A stretch of 64,000 nt of DNA, from the NCBI GenBank assembly GCA_951799445.1, contig OX637295.1:13454001-13518000 (forward strand), written 5' to 3'. The notes under the pieces are model-generated. The model made no database searches. It was not told where the DNA came from and worked only from the letters and a program-made list of their open reading frames with translations. This DNA is from Pseudisothecium myosuroides. Lineage: Eukaryota > Streptophyta > Bryopsida > Hypnales > Lembophyllaceae. The translations under genes and the position numbers were made by a program. This document shows, piece after piece, positions 35,405 through 46,318 of the stretch (position 1 is its first letter; every line of letters begins with the position of its first letter).

Positions 35405-37140
35405 GAAAAAAAAAATCGGGAATGAAATGCGTGATGGCTTGAAACTGCTTAAATAATATTTAAAAAGTCATGAAATTTCATACATGCATGCATAAAATTT
35501 GATTTAGAAAAATGTAATTGCTCCAGCCTTAGATTCCACCACTATTTTCTAGTCTTGCCCGTTGAAAAATTCTAATTCACATGAAAATAAAAAAATTGGG
35601 AATGAAATGGGCCCTGCCATTGAACTATGGCTTCATTTTAAAAATGTCATGGAATTTCACACGTGCATGCATAAAATTCTACTGTGGAAGTTGGAATTGC
35701 TCTCAGGATTTAGATTCCACCACTATAATTATTCACTTGTTGCCCATTGCAAAATTATAATTCACGTGAAGTAAAAAAAATTGAGAATGAAATGGGCCCT
35801 GCCATGGAATGGCTTCATTTTAAAAATGTCATGGACTTTCATACATGCATGCATAAAATTCTATTGTGGAAGTTGGAATTGCTCTTATGATTTAGATTTC
35901 ACCACTATAATTATTCACTTGTTGCCCATTGCAAAATTATAATTCACGTGAAGTAAAAAAAATTGGGAATGAAACGGGCCCTGCCATGGAATGGCTTCAT
36001 TTTAAAAATGTCATGGACTTTCATACATGCATGCATAAAATTCTATTGTGGAAGTTGGAATTGCTCTTATGATTTAGATTCCACCACTATAATTATTCAC
36101 TTGTTGCCCATTGCAAAATTCTAATTCACGTGAAGTAAAAAAAATTGGGAATGAAACGGGCCCTGCCATGGAATGGCTTCATTTAAAAAATGTCATGGAT
36201 GGTTCATACATGCATGCATAAAATTCTATCGTGGAAGTTGGAATTGCTCTTAGGATTTAGATTCCACCACTATATTCACTTCTTGCCCATTGCAAAATTC
36301 TAATTCACGTGAATTAAAAAAAATGGGGAATAAACTAATGGGCCCTGCCATGGAATGGCTTCATTCAAAAAATATCATGGATGGTTTATACATGCATGCA
36401 TAAAATTCTATCGTGGAAGTTGGAATTGCTCTCAGGATTTAGATTCCACCACTATATTCACTTCTTGCCCATTGCAAAATTCTAATTCACGTGAATTAAA
36501 AAAAATGGGGAATAAAAATATTGGGCCCTACCATGAAATGGCTTCATTTTATAAATGTCATGGATGGTTTATACATGCATGCATAAAATTATATCGTGGA
36601 AGTTGGAATTGCTCTCAGGATTTAGATTCCACCACTATTTTTATTTCTTGCCCATTGAAAAATCCATCTTAACGTGAATTAAAAAAAATGGGGAATACAA
36701 ATATTGGGCCATGCCATGAAATGGCTTCATTTTAAAAATATCATGGATGGTTCATACATGCATGCATAAAATTCTATCGTAGAAGTTGGAATTGTTCTCA
36801 GGTTTTAGATTCCACCACTATTTTTTACTTCTTGCCCGTTGGAAAATCCATCTTAACGTGAATTAAAAAAAATGGGGAATAAAACTAAATATGGGCCCTG
36901 CCATGGAATGGCTTCATTTAAAAAATGTCATGGATGGTTCATACATGCATGCATAAAATTCTATCGTGGAAGTTGGAATTGCTCTTAGGATTTAGATTCC
37001 ACCATTATAATTATTCACTTCTTGCCCATTGCAAAATTCTAATTCACGTGAAGTAAAAAAAATTGGGAATGAAACGGGCCCTGCCATAGAATGGCTTCAT
37101 TTTAAAAATGTCTGGCAATTTCATGCATAAGACAGTGCAT
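35405..37140. repeat. 183-bp tandem array, about ten units
   Basis: A landmark GGGCCCTGCCAT recurs at 35609, 35794, 35976, 36158, 36340, 36523, 36706, 36893 and 37076, a spacing of 182-187 bp. A more diverged unit precedes it from about 35405. Every unit contains ATACATGCATGCATAAAATT and TTAGATTCCACCACTA. Adjacent units differ by small changes, so the array grew by local duplication. Apparent reading frames inside it are repeats of the unit, not genes. Confidence 0.9.
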
Positions 37141-38310
37141 GTTGATATGGAAAAAAAGGTACAAGTTCAAAATACTCTGCTCATGAAGTGAAGAGGCATG
37201 AGCGGGAGAAGTCCATGCTATGTTTTTCCGAACTTACCACGTAACCTAAAAATGTCCTCCTCCGCCTGCGGTTCATTCAAAGAACTCTCATTCCATAAAT
37301 CATACATAAAACAGTACATGTCGGTATCAAAAAAAGAATGTATAAGTTCTTAATCTTCCGCTCATGAAGTCATGAGCAAGAAAAGTCCATGGTACGTTTT
37401 CCAAAATTGCGATACATATTACATGTCGATTTAAAAACAAAAAATTGAAGTTGTAACTTAATATTAATTTTTTTTCATAAATTGAAGATCATTTCTGAAC
37501 GTCCTTTGTTTGACATTTTTTTTTTAATTTCCATTTTTTGCAAGTAATTCCAAGATCATGGGCGGCTGGGCTTGGTCACGTACTTTGGAGAATTGTCTCC
37601 AGATATGCTCCAAAACACAAGTAAATTAAATAGATTAACACCTAGTATGCCCCTAAAACCGCGGGCAATCATGCTCTTGTCCACATCTATTCAATGATCA
37701 TTGCAAGACAATTAATATAGAAGACAATAAGATAATTTAGATATTATTTCTTCATTGCACATTTGCCAATCATGTTGATTGTATACATGAAAATGATTGC
37801 CTAGGAGATGAATGAGAAAGAATTATATAGGACAATCATCAACAATGTTCCCTGTACTTATGTAATCGTTACAGTCATTTCTATTTAATTAAATAATTTG
37901 GACTAATCATTTTCTAGAAAAATGGCACAAGTGCAAACTAGAAATCAAAGTTCATTATGTTAAAGGCATATTTAGCGGCTTGTAAAAAAATAATAATCAT
38001 CGAAACCAAAGGTTAAACCTAGAAATCAATGTAGCAATCCATGAAATTAAACCGCTCATGATTCGTAACTAATGTTTGCATGGGCAGAGTATTTAAAATA
38101 GTAAAACTACATTTTTTTTTGTTAAAATTAACTCGTACAACATCATGCATGATTTATGGAATGAAGGGTCTTTGAACCGCAGGACCGAGGGGATTTTTTT
38201 AGGTTATGTGGTAAGTTTGGGAAAACGTAGCATGGACTTTTTCCGCTCATGATTCTTCACTTCATGAGCGGAGTATTTACAACTTGTACATTTTTTTTCC
38301 ATACCAACAT
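37135..38310. mobile_element. Long-TIR foldback element (about 1.18 kb)
   Basis: The arm 37135-37312 is the inverted counterpart of 38148-38310, sharing CTCATGAAGTGAAGA, AGTCCATGCTA and CTTACCAC(G/A)TAACCTAAAAA. A third, partial copy of the arm lies inside at about 37315-37400. Long inverted arms without coding sequence fit a non-autonomous Mutator-like or foldback element. No 9-bp duplication was established. Confidence 0.6.
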
Positions 38311-38556
38311 TTAAAATAGTAAAACTAGGTTGCCTTATTTCAACAAAGTTACTTTACAAACCATCAAAGTAAATAAACGTTTCTACAATTATTTTTATTT
38401 GTAGACATGGAGTTTCGAGAGTTCCAATAGCAACAATACTTAAATAACGAATTGTGCATTCTTATAGAGAAACAGAAAAAATGTATGTAGTAATTATCGA
38501 ATGTCATGAAATTAGTGAGGTGCAAGTGTGCGACCTAATTTCAGCATTTTGTGTAA
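38307..38556 (+). mobile_element. MITE family M, copy 2 (degraded)
   Basis: Same order as copy 1 at 20169: AGGTTGCCTTA, ACCATCAAAGTAAATAAA, ACATGGAG.TTC, TGCATTCTT.TAGAGAAACA, CCTAATTTCAGCATTTTGTG. The left terminal repeat is mutated and abuts the foldback element. Confidence 0.65.
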
Positions 38557-38589
38557 TGAGTGATTATTTAGCTTAAGACTTCTAGTCAA

Positions 38590-38621
38590 GCCCTCCTCAT
38601 GATGTCAGTAATCATGAGGAG
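38590..38621. other. Short perfect hairpin
   Basis: CCTCCTCATGAT and ATCATGAGGAGG form a 12-bp stem around an 8-nt loop. It lies just upstream of the first exon of the ParB-like gene and could be a regulatory site or a MITE scar. Confidence 0.6.
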
Positions 38622-38720
38622 GGTGGGCAGTCATGACCTCCGCCGTCTTGCACCTGACAGCGCCACGTCAGCAGACGGTTTCCTCTCCTCTTGGTTTAGG
38701 GTCCTCCTCACGATGTCTGC

Positions 38721-41700
38721 TTGCAGTGTTTTTCTCCCGACGTCGTGTGCTTCTCCGTTCTCCGTTTTGCTCAGTCGTACGCTTCTCCGCCTTCCTTGCG
38801 CATTCATTCTCAGTTGTTGCAGTCCGTGAGTTTGGGTCAGTGTCTGAAGGTTTGCATTTCGAGTGAGTTTGGTTGTTCGGAGGTTCTCTGCTTGGTTCAA
38901 CATTTGTGCGCGGAGCTGAGTGCGTCGGGGGACATCCAAGGAGCGTGTTCAAATTTTGCTGGCGGAGTTTGTGTGGACGTGCGCGGAGAACGACACTACT
39001 ATCTCGTGGTGGAGTGTACGGAGCATTTCCTGGCGGAGGCGGTGCACAAGCTTCCGGATCCAGTGCGCGAGAAAGACAGGGTGTTGGATTTCACCCGGCT
39101 CATCCAAGAGGTTAGTTTGTCGTAGTAAAGCCTCCAAAGTAGCATTTTGATTTTGTAGTTCTGACTCCATCTATGAGGTTGATTTACTTCTTTGTTGTGG
39201 AATTCTGATTGCATGGAGCTGCGCGTTTGCTCTGGATTTCAGCTTCTAGCTTGGAAAGAATTGATGATCCCATTCAAGCTTGTAGATTGCATCATTCTAG
39301 TACATGGATACAATGAATGTTTAGCACTCGCCTTCCTTGCAGTTGTAGGCTCTCCTCACGCATCATAGTTCTCGGTTCATATTAACTGTAGACCCTAAAA
39401 TGCTAAGTAACCTTGATGTAGTTCACGAACTAGAGTTTAATGTGTATGGACTGCTGTGAGTGTTTGAATTGAAGCAAAGTGAAGTAAGGAACGGGAATGT
39501 TGCTCCCAAAGAGGAATGGAGCGAAGAGTTCATTGTATATTTATTTAGTTAGACAATACTCGTTTGTGAATGATATTAGGAACATGGTTTGTGCAGGGAT
39601 TTTATGACTATGATCAGACACGCTTGTTTTCTGTGCAATAGGCTATTTAGTCCGTCACTTTAGATTTAAGTTTACCTTCTCTTCAATAAAATTCACTTGG
39701 CTAGTCATGAAGAAACAAGTTAGGAGTTTGTGATTCTCAGTGGATGATTGAAGTTACAATTTCTACTGCATTTGAATTTCATGCAGCAGTCTTTCGAAGA
39801 GCAGAAGGGCATTTTTGTAGTAGCTGAAAACAAGGTCGGACCCGTGCAAGCGGAAGCTACGATGGCAGCAGGTCCATCCCAGCATACAACAAACCTCCCA
39901 GTTTGGAAGGACCCGTAAGTTACTTTGAACTATATTCTCATTACTTTCCGTTTCTTGCTTGCAATGTCTAGGTTACAAACATTGCTAATAATTAGGGTAT
40001 GGTTGTTTGCAATTGCATTGTACGCACTCCGCTGAAAATGAGGGTAATAGAGCCTCTGTCATAGTCGCTGTTATAAACATAGCTAAGAAATACGGTAGTA
40101 TATATGCCGAGAAGAACACACGGTAATGAGTACGTGACCCTGTTACCGGGGATAGTGACCCTAAAATCGTGCATCGTGGGATCCCACGACAGGGCAATCC
40201 CTGTGTAGATTCGAGCATCGTAGGATCCCTGACTTGAAACCCTAGCCGCCCACCACTGCGCGGCCACACGAGTTTTAGGGTTTGTGGCCCATCGTGGGAT
40301 CCCCCGATGATAAGATGTGGAGACGCAATCTAAAACCAGACCACATATTAGGCACAGACCAGGCAGCGGATTAGTAACCAATCGTGGGATCCCCCGATGG
40401 AGGATAGTAAAGACCGCGCCTGACCCAGACTTAACAATTAGAAGACCACCTACATAGAGCATTCAAGTACTAAACCGTCGTGGGAAATCACGACGAGAAA
40501 GTCTAGCGTGGGTAGAGAAATTGAGATGCAGGCGCGTTAACAAATAGCGCTGATTATGTGAACAATCAATCGTGGGATCCCACGACAGACAGTAGTTTCA
40601 CAGATCATCACCGATCACCTTCTAAGATATTCCAATATCCATTCTATGTTATTTGGTGCCGTTGTCATATGCCGGGACGCCTTCAGTTAGTGAGTTGAGA
40701 TGCAATAACTTCCTGCCCACTACTGTCCGTGAATGTAACCGATCGTGATATCCCACGACAACGGTAATTTGTGAAACCAGATCATCAAAATGATCACGAA
40801 ACCATTCCTTCTCTTTCATAACATCCGTCGTGGGATCCCACGACTAAGGATAAAAATTAAAGTTAGAACAGGAATAATATCGCACCACCATCATTCTGCT
40901 CTATCGGACAATGTGGAAACTAACATCTCTTTCTACCATGCTGCAGTGAAATGCAAGTCGTTGAAGGTCCAGAAGAACTGACACCCAGGAAGCTTGGTAC
41001 CTTCATCGACTCCTACATTACGTCTTTGGAGTACACAGGTCCACATCCACCACAAGCCTTTTTTCGATGCGACGAGAAGATTACACATTGGGGAATCGCC
41101 TGGAAAGCAGAGAGTGACGGCTCCGCCACTATTCTTCCCACGCTAGTGAATGGGACAATGGGGCACCCAATTGTCGGACTGAGGGTACTTGAAATGAAGG
41201 GGCTTGACGACGACACAGCGCTCCTAGTTGTAGAGGAGAAGGTTCCCCTTTCCGGGGAGATCATAACGTTTGGGCTGATCCTTGACTACGCGAAGTTCAG
41301 CCTCACTCTGTGCGAGTCTGTGACTGCAAGGTCACATCTGATGTGCAAAGACACGTCTAAGCCTCGGTGGAAGCCTAAGGAGCTCAAGAACCAGTGGGAC
41401 ATAATCCTGGAAGACTTACAAGATGTAAACGCTCGGCCGGAAGCCGTGACAGTGGTTGCTCCCACGCCGTCCCCCAAAAAGAAGACCAGGAAGAGGAAGT
41501 CTGCAGTTGGAGCTCCCGGGGACGAAGATGATGCCGCAGCAGGGACATCCGGAAAGAAGAAAAAACCGGATACCCCGCTTCCGCTTCACAGGGCTGTTGC
41601 TCTAGGGGAGGCAGACGTGAAGAAGATGACACCGGAAGAGATGAATGCGATGAGGACTCTATACGAGAACTCTTTCGGTGGCCTATACAAATGGGGCAGG

Positions 41701-43966
41701 AAACCAATCTATGACAACAAAGGAGAGCTCATCCGCGTGCACTATGACTATCTGCACCAAGCACCTGTAGCACTGCTCGTGTACAGGGGAATTCAGGCAG
41801 AGCGGCTTGATGTGCTGACGAGGAAGGCACGAATCACACCTGATTATGACTCGGAGAACAGAGTCATAATAGTGCTTCCTCTTAAAGCGGGACCCTACGG
41901 CCCGACGCAGGTAGTGTCACACTATGAGAAGCAAGCGCCGAAGAAGGAGATCTTTGAAAACCCCAAGACACACTACTACATAATAGGGGGCCAACACACT
42001 GTCCAGGCATTCAAGGACCTGATTAGGCTTGGTGTGATTCCCGAGAAGGACAAGAAGCAAGCCTCCACCTTTAATATTTTACCTGTGTGGACGGACAAAG
42101 ATCACCACGGAAACCTAGTGCACTTCTCGCGGGCGTTGAACCAGGATGTCGTTGGCGAACAGAAGGAGCAGAACTTCACGAAGCAGCTGCTGAACGCAAG
42201 AATCAAGTGGCGGAGTATGGGGAGTCCACAGCCAGCACTATTGGGCAGAGCACACTCGCAAGAGTACAATGTAAGAATGACGCCGGAGTAGGAAAACTTA
42301 ATGTTTTTAGGTCATCAGAGTGTCCTCTACCTAAACATCGTGGGATCTCCCAATGGTCCTGCACTACACCTCAGACCTTCATTACGTTAGAACCTCGTCA
42401 TCGTGGGATCCCGCGACTAAGTCCTGGCTTTGAGATACGGGGTAGTTCTACGTTAGAATGAGGAGATCGTGATATCCCACGACGTTAAGTTATGAAATAC
42501 CAGATGTCGCTCGTTTAGTTTTTTGTGCTGGGGGTTCAGTGCGTGGTGTTTTCAAATTGTGCATGTAGAAGATAGTGGCTCATCGTGATATCTCACGACT
42601 GCCTGTTGCCTAAACGACTTCCTCGTGGTAACTGACTGATCGTGGGATCGCACGACTATTTATTGGACTTCTTGTGTTCACATGGTCTGTCTACGGATCG
42701 CGTACTGACTGTTACTCCTTTGTTGGGCAGGCGTTTCAGCCATCGGTGGCAACAATATTTGCGGGAGCAAAGACGAAAGACATCGCCAAACTGAGAATCC
42801 CTCTACTCTTCCTAGAGAACGACGCTGATGTTCAGAGATGGATCAAGATAGAGGAGAGATTCATGGCAGGTCTCCTTCCCGACGTGGCGGGGCTGGTCAA
42901 TGTATCCAGGAGTACGGATCGCAAATCGTTGGCGGCAAACGACTTCAAGCCCCTTTACGGACTTAGACCGGAGGACATCAATTTCCTTGCGGATAAAGTC
43001 GAAGCCCAAGTTGTCAGCATGAAGACCTCCGTCGCAAAGTCGAAATCACAGAGAGGTGGAAAACGCATAATCTCTCTTGCTGACGCCGGCGCCAAAATTC
43101 GGTTGGTCAGGGCGATGAAGAACAAACTCTTGTCACACTACAAGGGTCATCTGCTGCCCGCAAGGATGGTGGAGTACGAGCCTTACCCGGACTCTTTGTG
43201 GGTCGATTTTGCGACAGAAAGGAACATTCAGCACCAGGATGTGGATATGTGGGTGAACAAGGCAATGGAAACCCCTGCTGGAAAGAAGTGGTTGCAGGAC
43301 CGGACGAGAAATCTCAACAGGACGTTTGACCCAGCTGACCTTCCGCAGTCGGTGATCCATATGTGGGAGTCGTATTTCAAGCTGACGGTGGAGGAGGAAT
43401 CGGTGCAGGCAAATGCACGTGGTTTTTCAGAGCACTATCTCTGTAAAACCATGGACGAAAGCAGCTGGGACATCAGCGCCACCTTGGCGGCAGGGGACGT
43501 TATAGCGTGGAGGGGAAAGAAGAAGCAGCACTTGTACATCTGGTTCATGTTCGAGTCAACGTCCTGCGGGTGTCGCGCCAAAATTCTTGAAGAGCGGAAG
43601 TTGAAGAGACTCTTTGACGCTCTGGAGTACTATAATCCGCAGGACCAGACAGTCGTAGCCCGCTCTGCCGCCGTTCTCCTCACAGATGCCGAAGGGTTCC
43701 ACATGATTGTGGCTCACATAGAGAAACGAAGGATGGAAGTCAAAGCTAGGTTGTGGGATTGGCACGTTGTGAACTACATGGCAGGGCCCAAAGACTTCTT
43801 CCCTCAAGCTCCGGCCGGAGACGGGTACAATGTCTTTGTTGTCTTCATTTTTGGGCATAGCAAAGAGCACGAGCGGCGGACTTGCTTCAAAAGCTTCTTC
43901 CCGGGATTGGACCGCCTCACTCAGGTGTACAAGGCGGAAGATATGCCGGACGACTATCCTTACTAG
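38721..43966 (+). CDS. ParB-like domain protein carried by the giant element (about 1,000 residues, spliced)
   Basis: Four exons join with matching phases: one ending at 39110 (CAAGAG|GTTAGT), then 39787-39914, 40947-42270 and 42731-43966 (TAG). Exon 1 has VCVDVRGERHYYLVVECTEH; no in-frame ATG is visible in its open part, so the true start is upstream or in another exon. Exon 3 has a basic, disordered linker (PSPKKKTRKRKS; GKKKKPD, possible nuclear signals), then DYDSENRVIIVLP and YYIIGGQHTVQAFKDL. The GGQHTVQA segment resembles the G-x-H-R box of ParB/Srx-fold proteins, with Arg replaced by Thr. The C-terminal exon is not recognised. Introns 2 and 3 hold twelve 16-bp palindromes. Protein reality is well supported by phases; the ParB call is moderate. 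Confidence 0.68.
40174..40843. repeat. Seven 16-bp palindromes in intron 2 of the ParB-like gene
   Basis: Sites are at 40174-40189, 40292-40307, 40382-40397, 40478-40493, 40570-40585, 40743-40758 and 40828-40843, plus a decayed one near 40217. Three are the perfect TCGTGGGATCCCACGA. Two end CCCCCGA, one is TCGTGGGAAATCACGA and one is TCGTGATATCCCACGA. Sequences between them are unrelated, so this is not a tandem array. Confidence 0.9.
42338..42655. repeat. Five 16-bp palindromes in intron 3 of the ParB-like gene
   Basis: Sites are at 42338-42353, 42401-42416, 42467-42482, 42583-42598 and 42640-42655. Mismatches to a perfect palindrome are mostly on one side of the centre. All keep TCGTG at the left edge. 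Confidence 0.88.
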
Positions 43967-43978
43967 CGTCGGCAGCAG

Positions 43979-46318
43979 ATGCCGTATCTGAAGATCAGCA
44001 ATGCGTTGATTCTATTCGAAGGACTAGCTTGCACTGACTATGTCTTTGTGAATGTCAACGGGGGTCCGGAGTTCACATATCTGGGCTTGGTATGCACTAC
44101 AACGATTGTCTTTTCTTTTGTTCTTTTGATAATCTCATTTCGATTTGGGGGATTTGAATGTCACTAATTTCCGGTTGTTGTATTTCAGTATTCGGAAGGT
44201 GGTAAAGTGCTGGAAGTTGTAGATTCAGCGGAAGCTAAGACATTAAGTCAGGTCTTCGCCAAGCAGATTTGGGACAACAAACATGCGCAGGCGGCACCCT
44301 TCCTCTTCCGAAGGCCGAACACGAGGACGAGGAAGTTGAGAGTGATGATGAAGCTGCTATAGTTGAAGACATCACCCAACATAGACCGGGTTTAGGAATA
44401 AGGTCGGTTGAGCACCCTAAGGTTAGTGTGCATTATTTGCTGAACCATCGTGATATCTCCGGACGTTGGGCAGCGTATATCTCTCGCATGCGATTCTGGG
44501 AGGGCAAACTGAGCTCAGATGTGGTGGGATATTGCCTTTCTCGTAGGCGAAATCTCCGACTCCCTTCCCCCGGCGAGAGCAGCTGATTGATCCGTCAAGT
44601 ACAGCAAAGGATGCTGACGAAGTTCCCGAAGTTCATTCGGCACAGGCGGAGCTGGAAGAGCTGACAGAGCAGCATGAGAGTATTCCGGAGCCGTTACCAG
44701 CCGAAAAAATTATAATTCCAATATCGAGCGGGTGGTCAGGCGAAGTGAATTCAAGGATCCAATTAACGGACCCAAGGATATCCAAGAGGAAGCCGCGTAA
44801 GAAGCCGGTCAAGGAACCTGACACCGCAAAAGATACCGGGAGCACAAAGGCGGCCAAGCAAGCGCGGAAGACAGCAGGCAAAAATCAGAAGGGGGGGACC
44901 TCAAAGTGGACTCCAAGTAAGTCGTTGGTGCAGCGCAAACAGTCGCCAGCGAAGCCGACTGGGAGTCCCAATCCCGAAGCATCAGTCGCGGCAAACACGC
45001 TTCTGACTTGTGCCTTGTGACCGTTACCGTAAGTCGACTCAGCCGCAACAGGAGGATGCGGAGGCATCTCGTGCTTCAGGAGCTGATAGACAGCTGCCGG
45101 ACCTCGTCTTATTAACCCTGGGGGACACTCACCGACCAGCATCGGGGGATCCCACGATGACGAACGAGTCACTGGTGAGGAGCGGGGAGGATGCGGCCGA
45201 CCTCAACGAGGGGAGGAAAGAGTCGAAGGGGGATGATGACCACCTCAGATCGGGGGATCCCATGATGACGCAAGAGTCTAATGTCGGGAGGCGGGACAGT
45301 GACTCCGGACCTACCCCGGAGAGGAAACACGCGGAGGGTATCACTGGAAAACCTGCATCGGGGGATCCCACGACGAGCCATGCATTACCTGTCGAGACTG
45401 AGTTAGCTGTCCCTCGACGTGGAGCAGGGAAGGATGACCAAGGCCGGACATCGAGACCTGAAGGATCGAGGGATCCCACAATCGTTGAAGAGTCAGTGGT
45501 CTCAATTCAACATGGCGATCCGGCAGAGAGCGAGGGGGTTGAACACCAGGAAGGAGTGGTTGCATTGTCTTCGTCGGGGGATCCCACGACGGTGCCGGAG
45601 CGATTGCTCCTGCCGATGGGCATCACGGTTGCTGTACTGAACAACACCCTTGTTGACTTGGTCCCCCTGAGTCCCAAACCTGTTCCTGGAAGCAAGAGTA
45701 AACCTGTCATAGGGCGGGTGAGGATTGTCGACATTGCTTCACTGGCCTCCAGTGTTCCACTGGAGGTTGCAAGAGAGGTTGTTCCTGATGACGGTGAGTG
45801 CAATTCTGACGAAGTTCTGGAGGCCTTACCTTACGAGGCCAAAGAAATAATGAAGTTCTGTCTTGTCGATCGTATGAGAGCATTTGGTCATTTACCGAGT
45901 CTAAACCACTATGGGAAGATGCGTCTGGATACCGACAAGAAAATTCATTTGGAATCCATAAGGCGAGCGAACCGTTTCCTTTACAAGCCCGTCTTTAAAT
46001 GGATATTTCAGGATGGTCCGCGTGCAGTGTATGAAGGAGGGGATCCACCTGATGCAGACGAAGAGTGGGAGGCAGTGGAACTCGGCGTTAGAGGGAGGAG
46101 GGTGGTGCCTTCGAGCGACGACAAGCTTGAGACGAGATCTGTGAGTGCTAAGGAGGGGGAAAGAGGACCAGTGTGCACCGACGAGAGAGGAAAGGGGCGA
46201 ATGCTCGTCGACAGGAGGGGGGAAGGATCAGTGAGCGGCGGCGAGAGGGAAAGAAGACGATTGGGCGACGAAAGGGGGGGGGAAGGGTCGCCACCTTGTA
46301 GCGTCCAAGCCCCCGCAG
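43979..46318 (+). CDS. 5' exons of an FCP1-like gene: acidic and SGDP-repeat region
   Basis: The first ATG lies 12 bp after the stop of the ParB-like gene. Exon 43979-44092 joins 44189 onward in phase (GGCTTG|GTATGC; ATTTCAG|TATTCG). An acidic stretch follows (EHEDEEVESDDEAAIVEDI) up to CCTAAG|GTTAGT at 44421. The next exon starts at 44549 (CTCGTAG|GCGAAA), with ELEELTEQHE and a basic KRKPRKKP region. The long block 45030-46318 carries five SGDPT-type repeats encoded by palindromes and ends GCAG|GTAACA, joining the FCP-like exon at 46411 in phase. Frame changes near 44270 and 45000 are unresolved: undetected introns or frameshifts. The region looks disordered. Confidence 0.5.
45142..45589 (+). 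repeat. Five palindromes embedded in an exon, all in the same reading frame
   Basis: Sites are at 45142-45157, 45250-45265, 45358-45373, 45465-45480 and 45574-45589, about 108 bp apart (108, 108, 107, 109). Each is read as S-(G/R)-D-P-(T/M). Position 4 is G or A (TCGGGGG, TCGAGGG), whereas the intronic copies of the neighbouring gene have T. Confidence 0.88.

Noticed and set aside
35562..36672. Open frames in the 183-bp array
   Set aside because: They are translations of the tandem unit and are interrupted in neighbouring units.
38599..38866. Alternative frames around the first exon of the ParB-like gene as separate genes
   Set aside because: Only the frame leading to CAAGAG|GTTAGT at 39110 joins the later exons in phase.
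40174..40843. CRISPR-like array
   Set aside because: Repeats are 16 bp and palindromic, spacing is irregular (about 85-175 bp), and the host is a plant.
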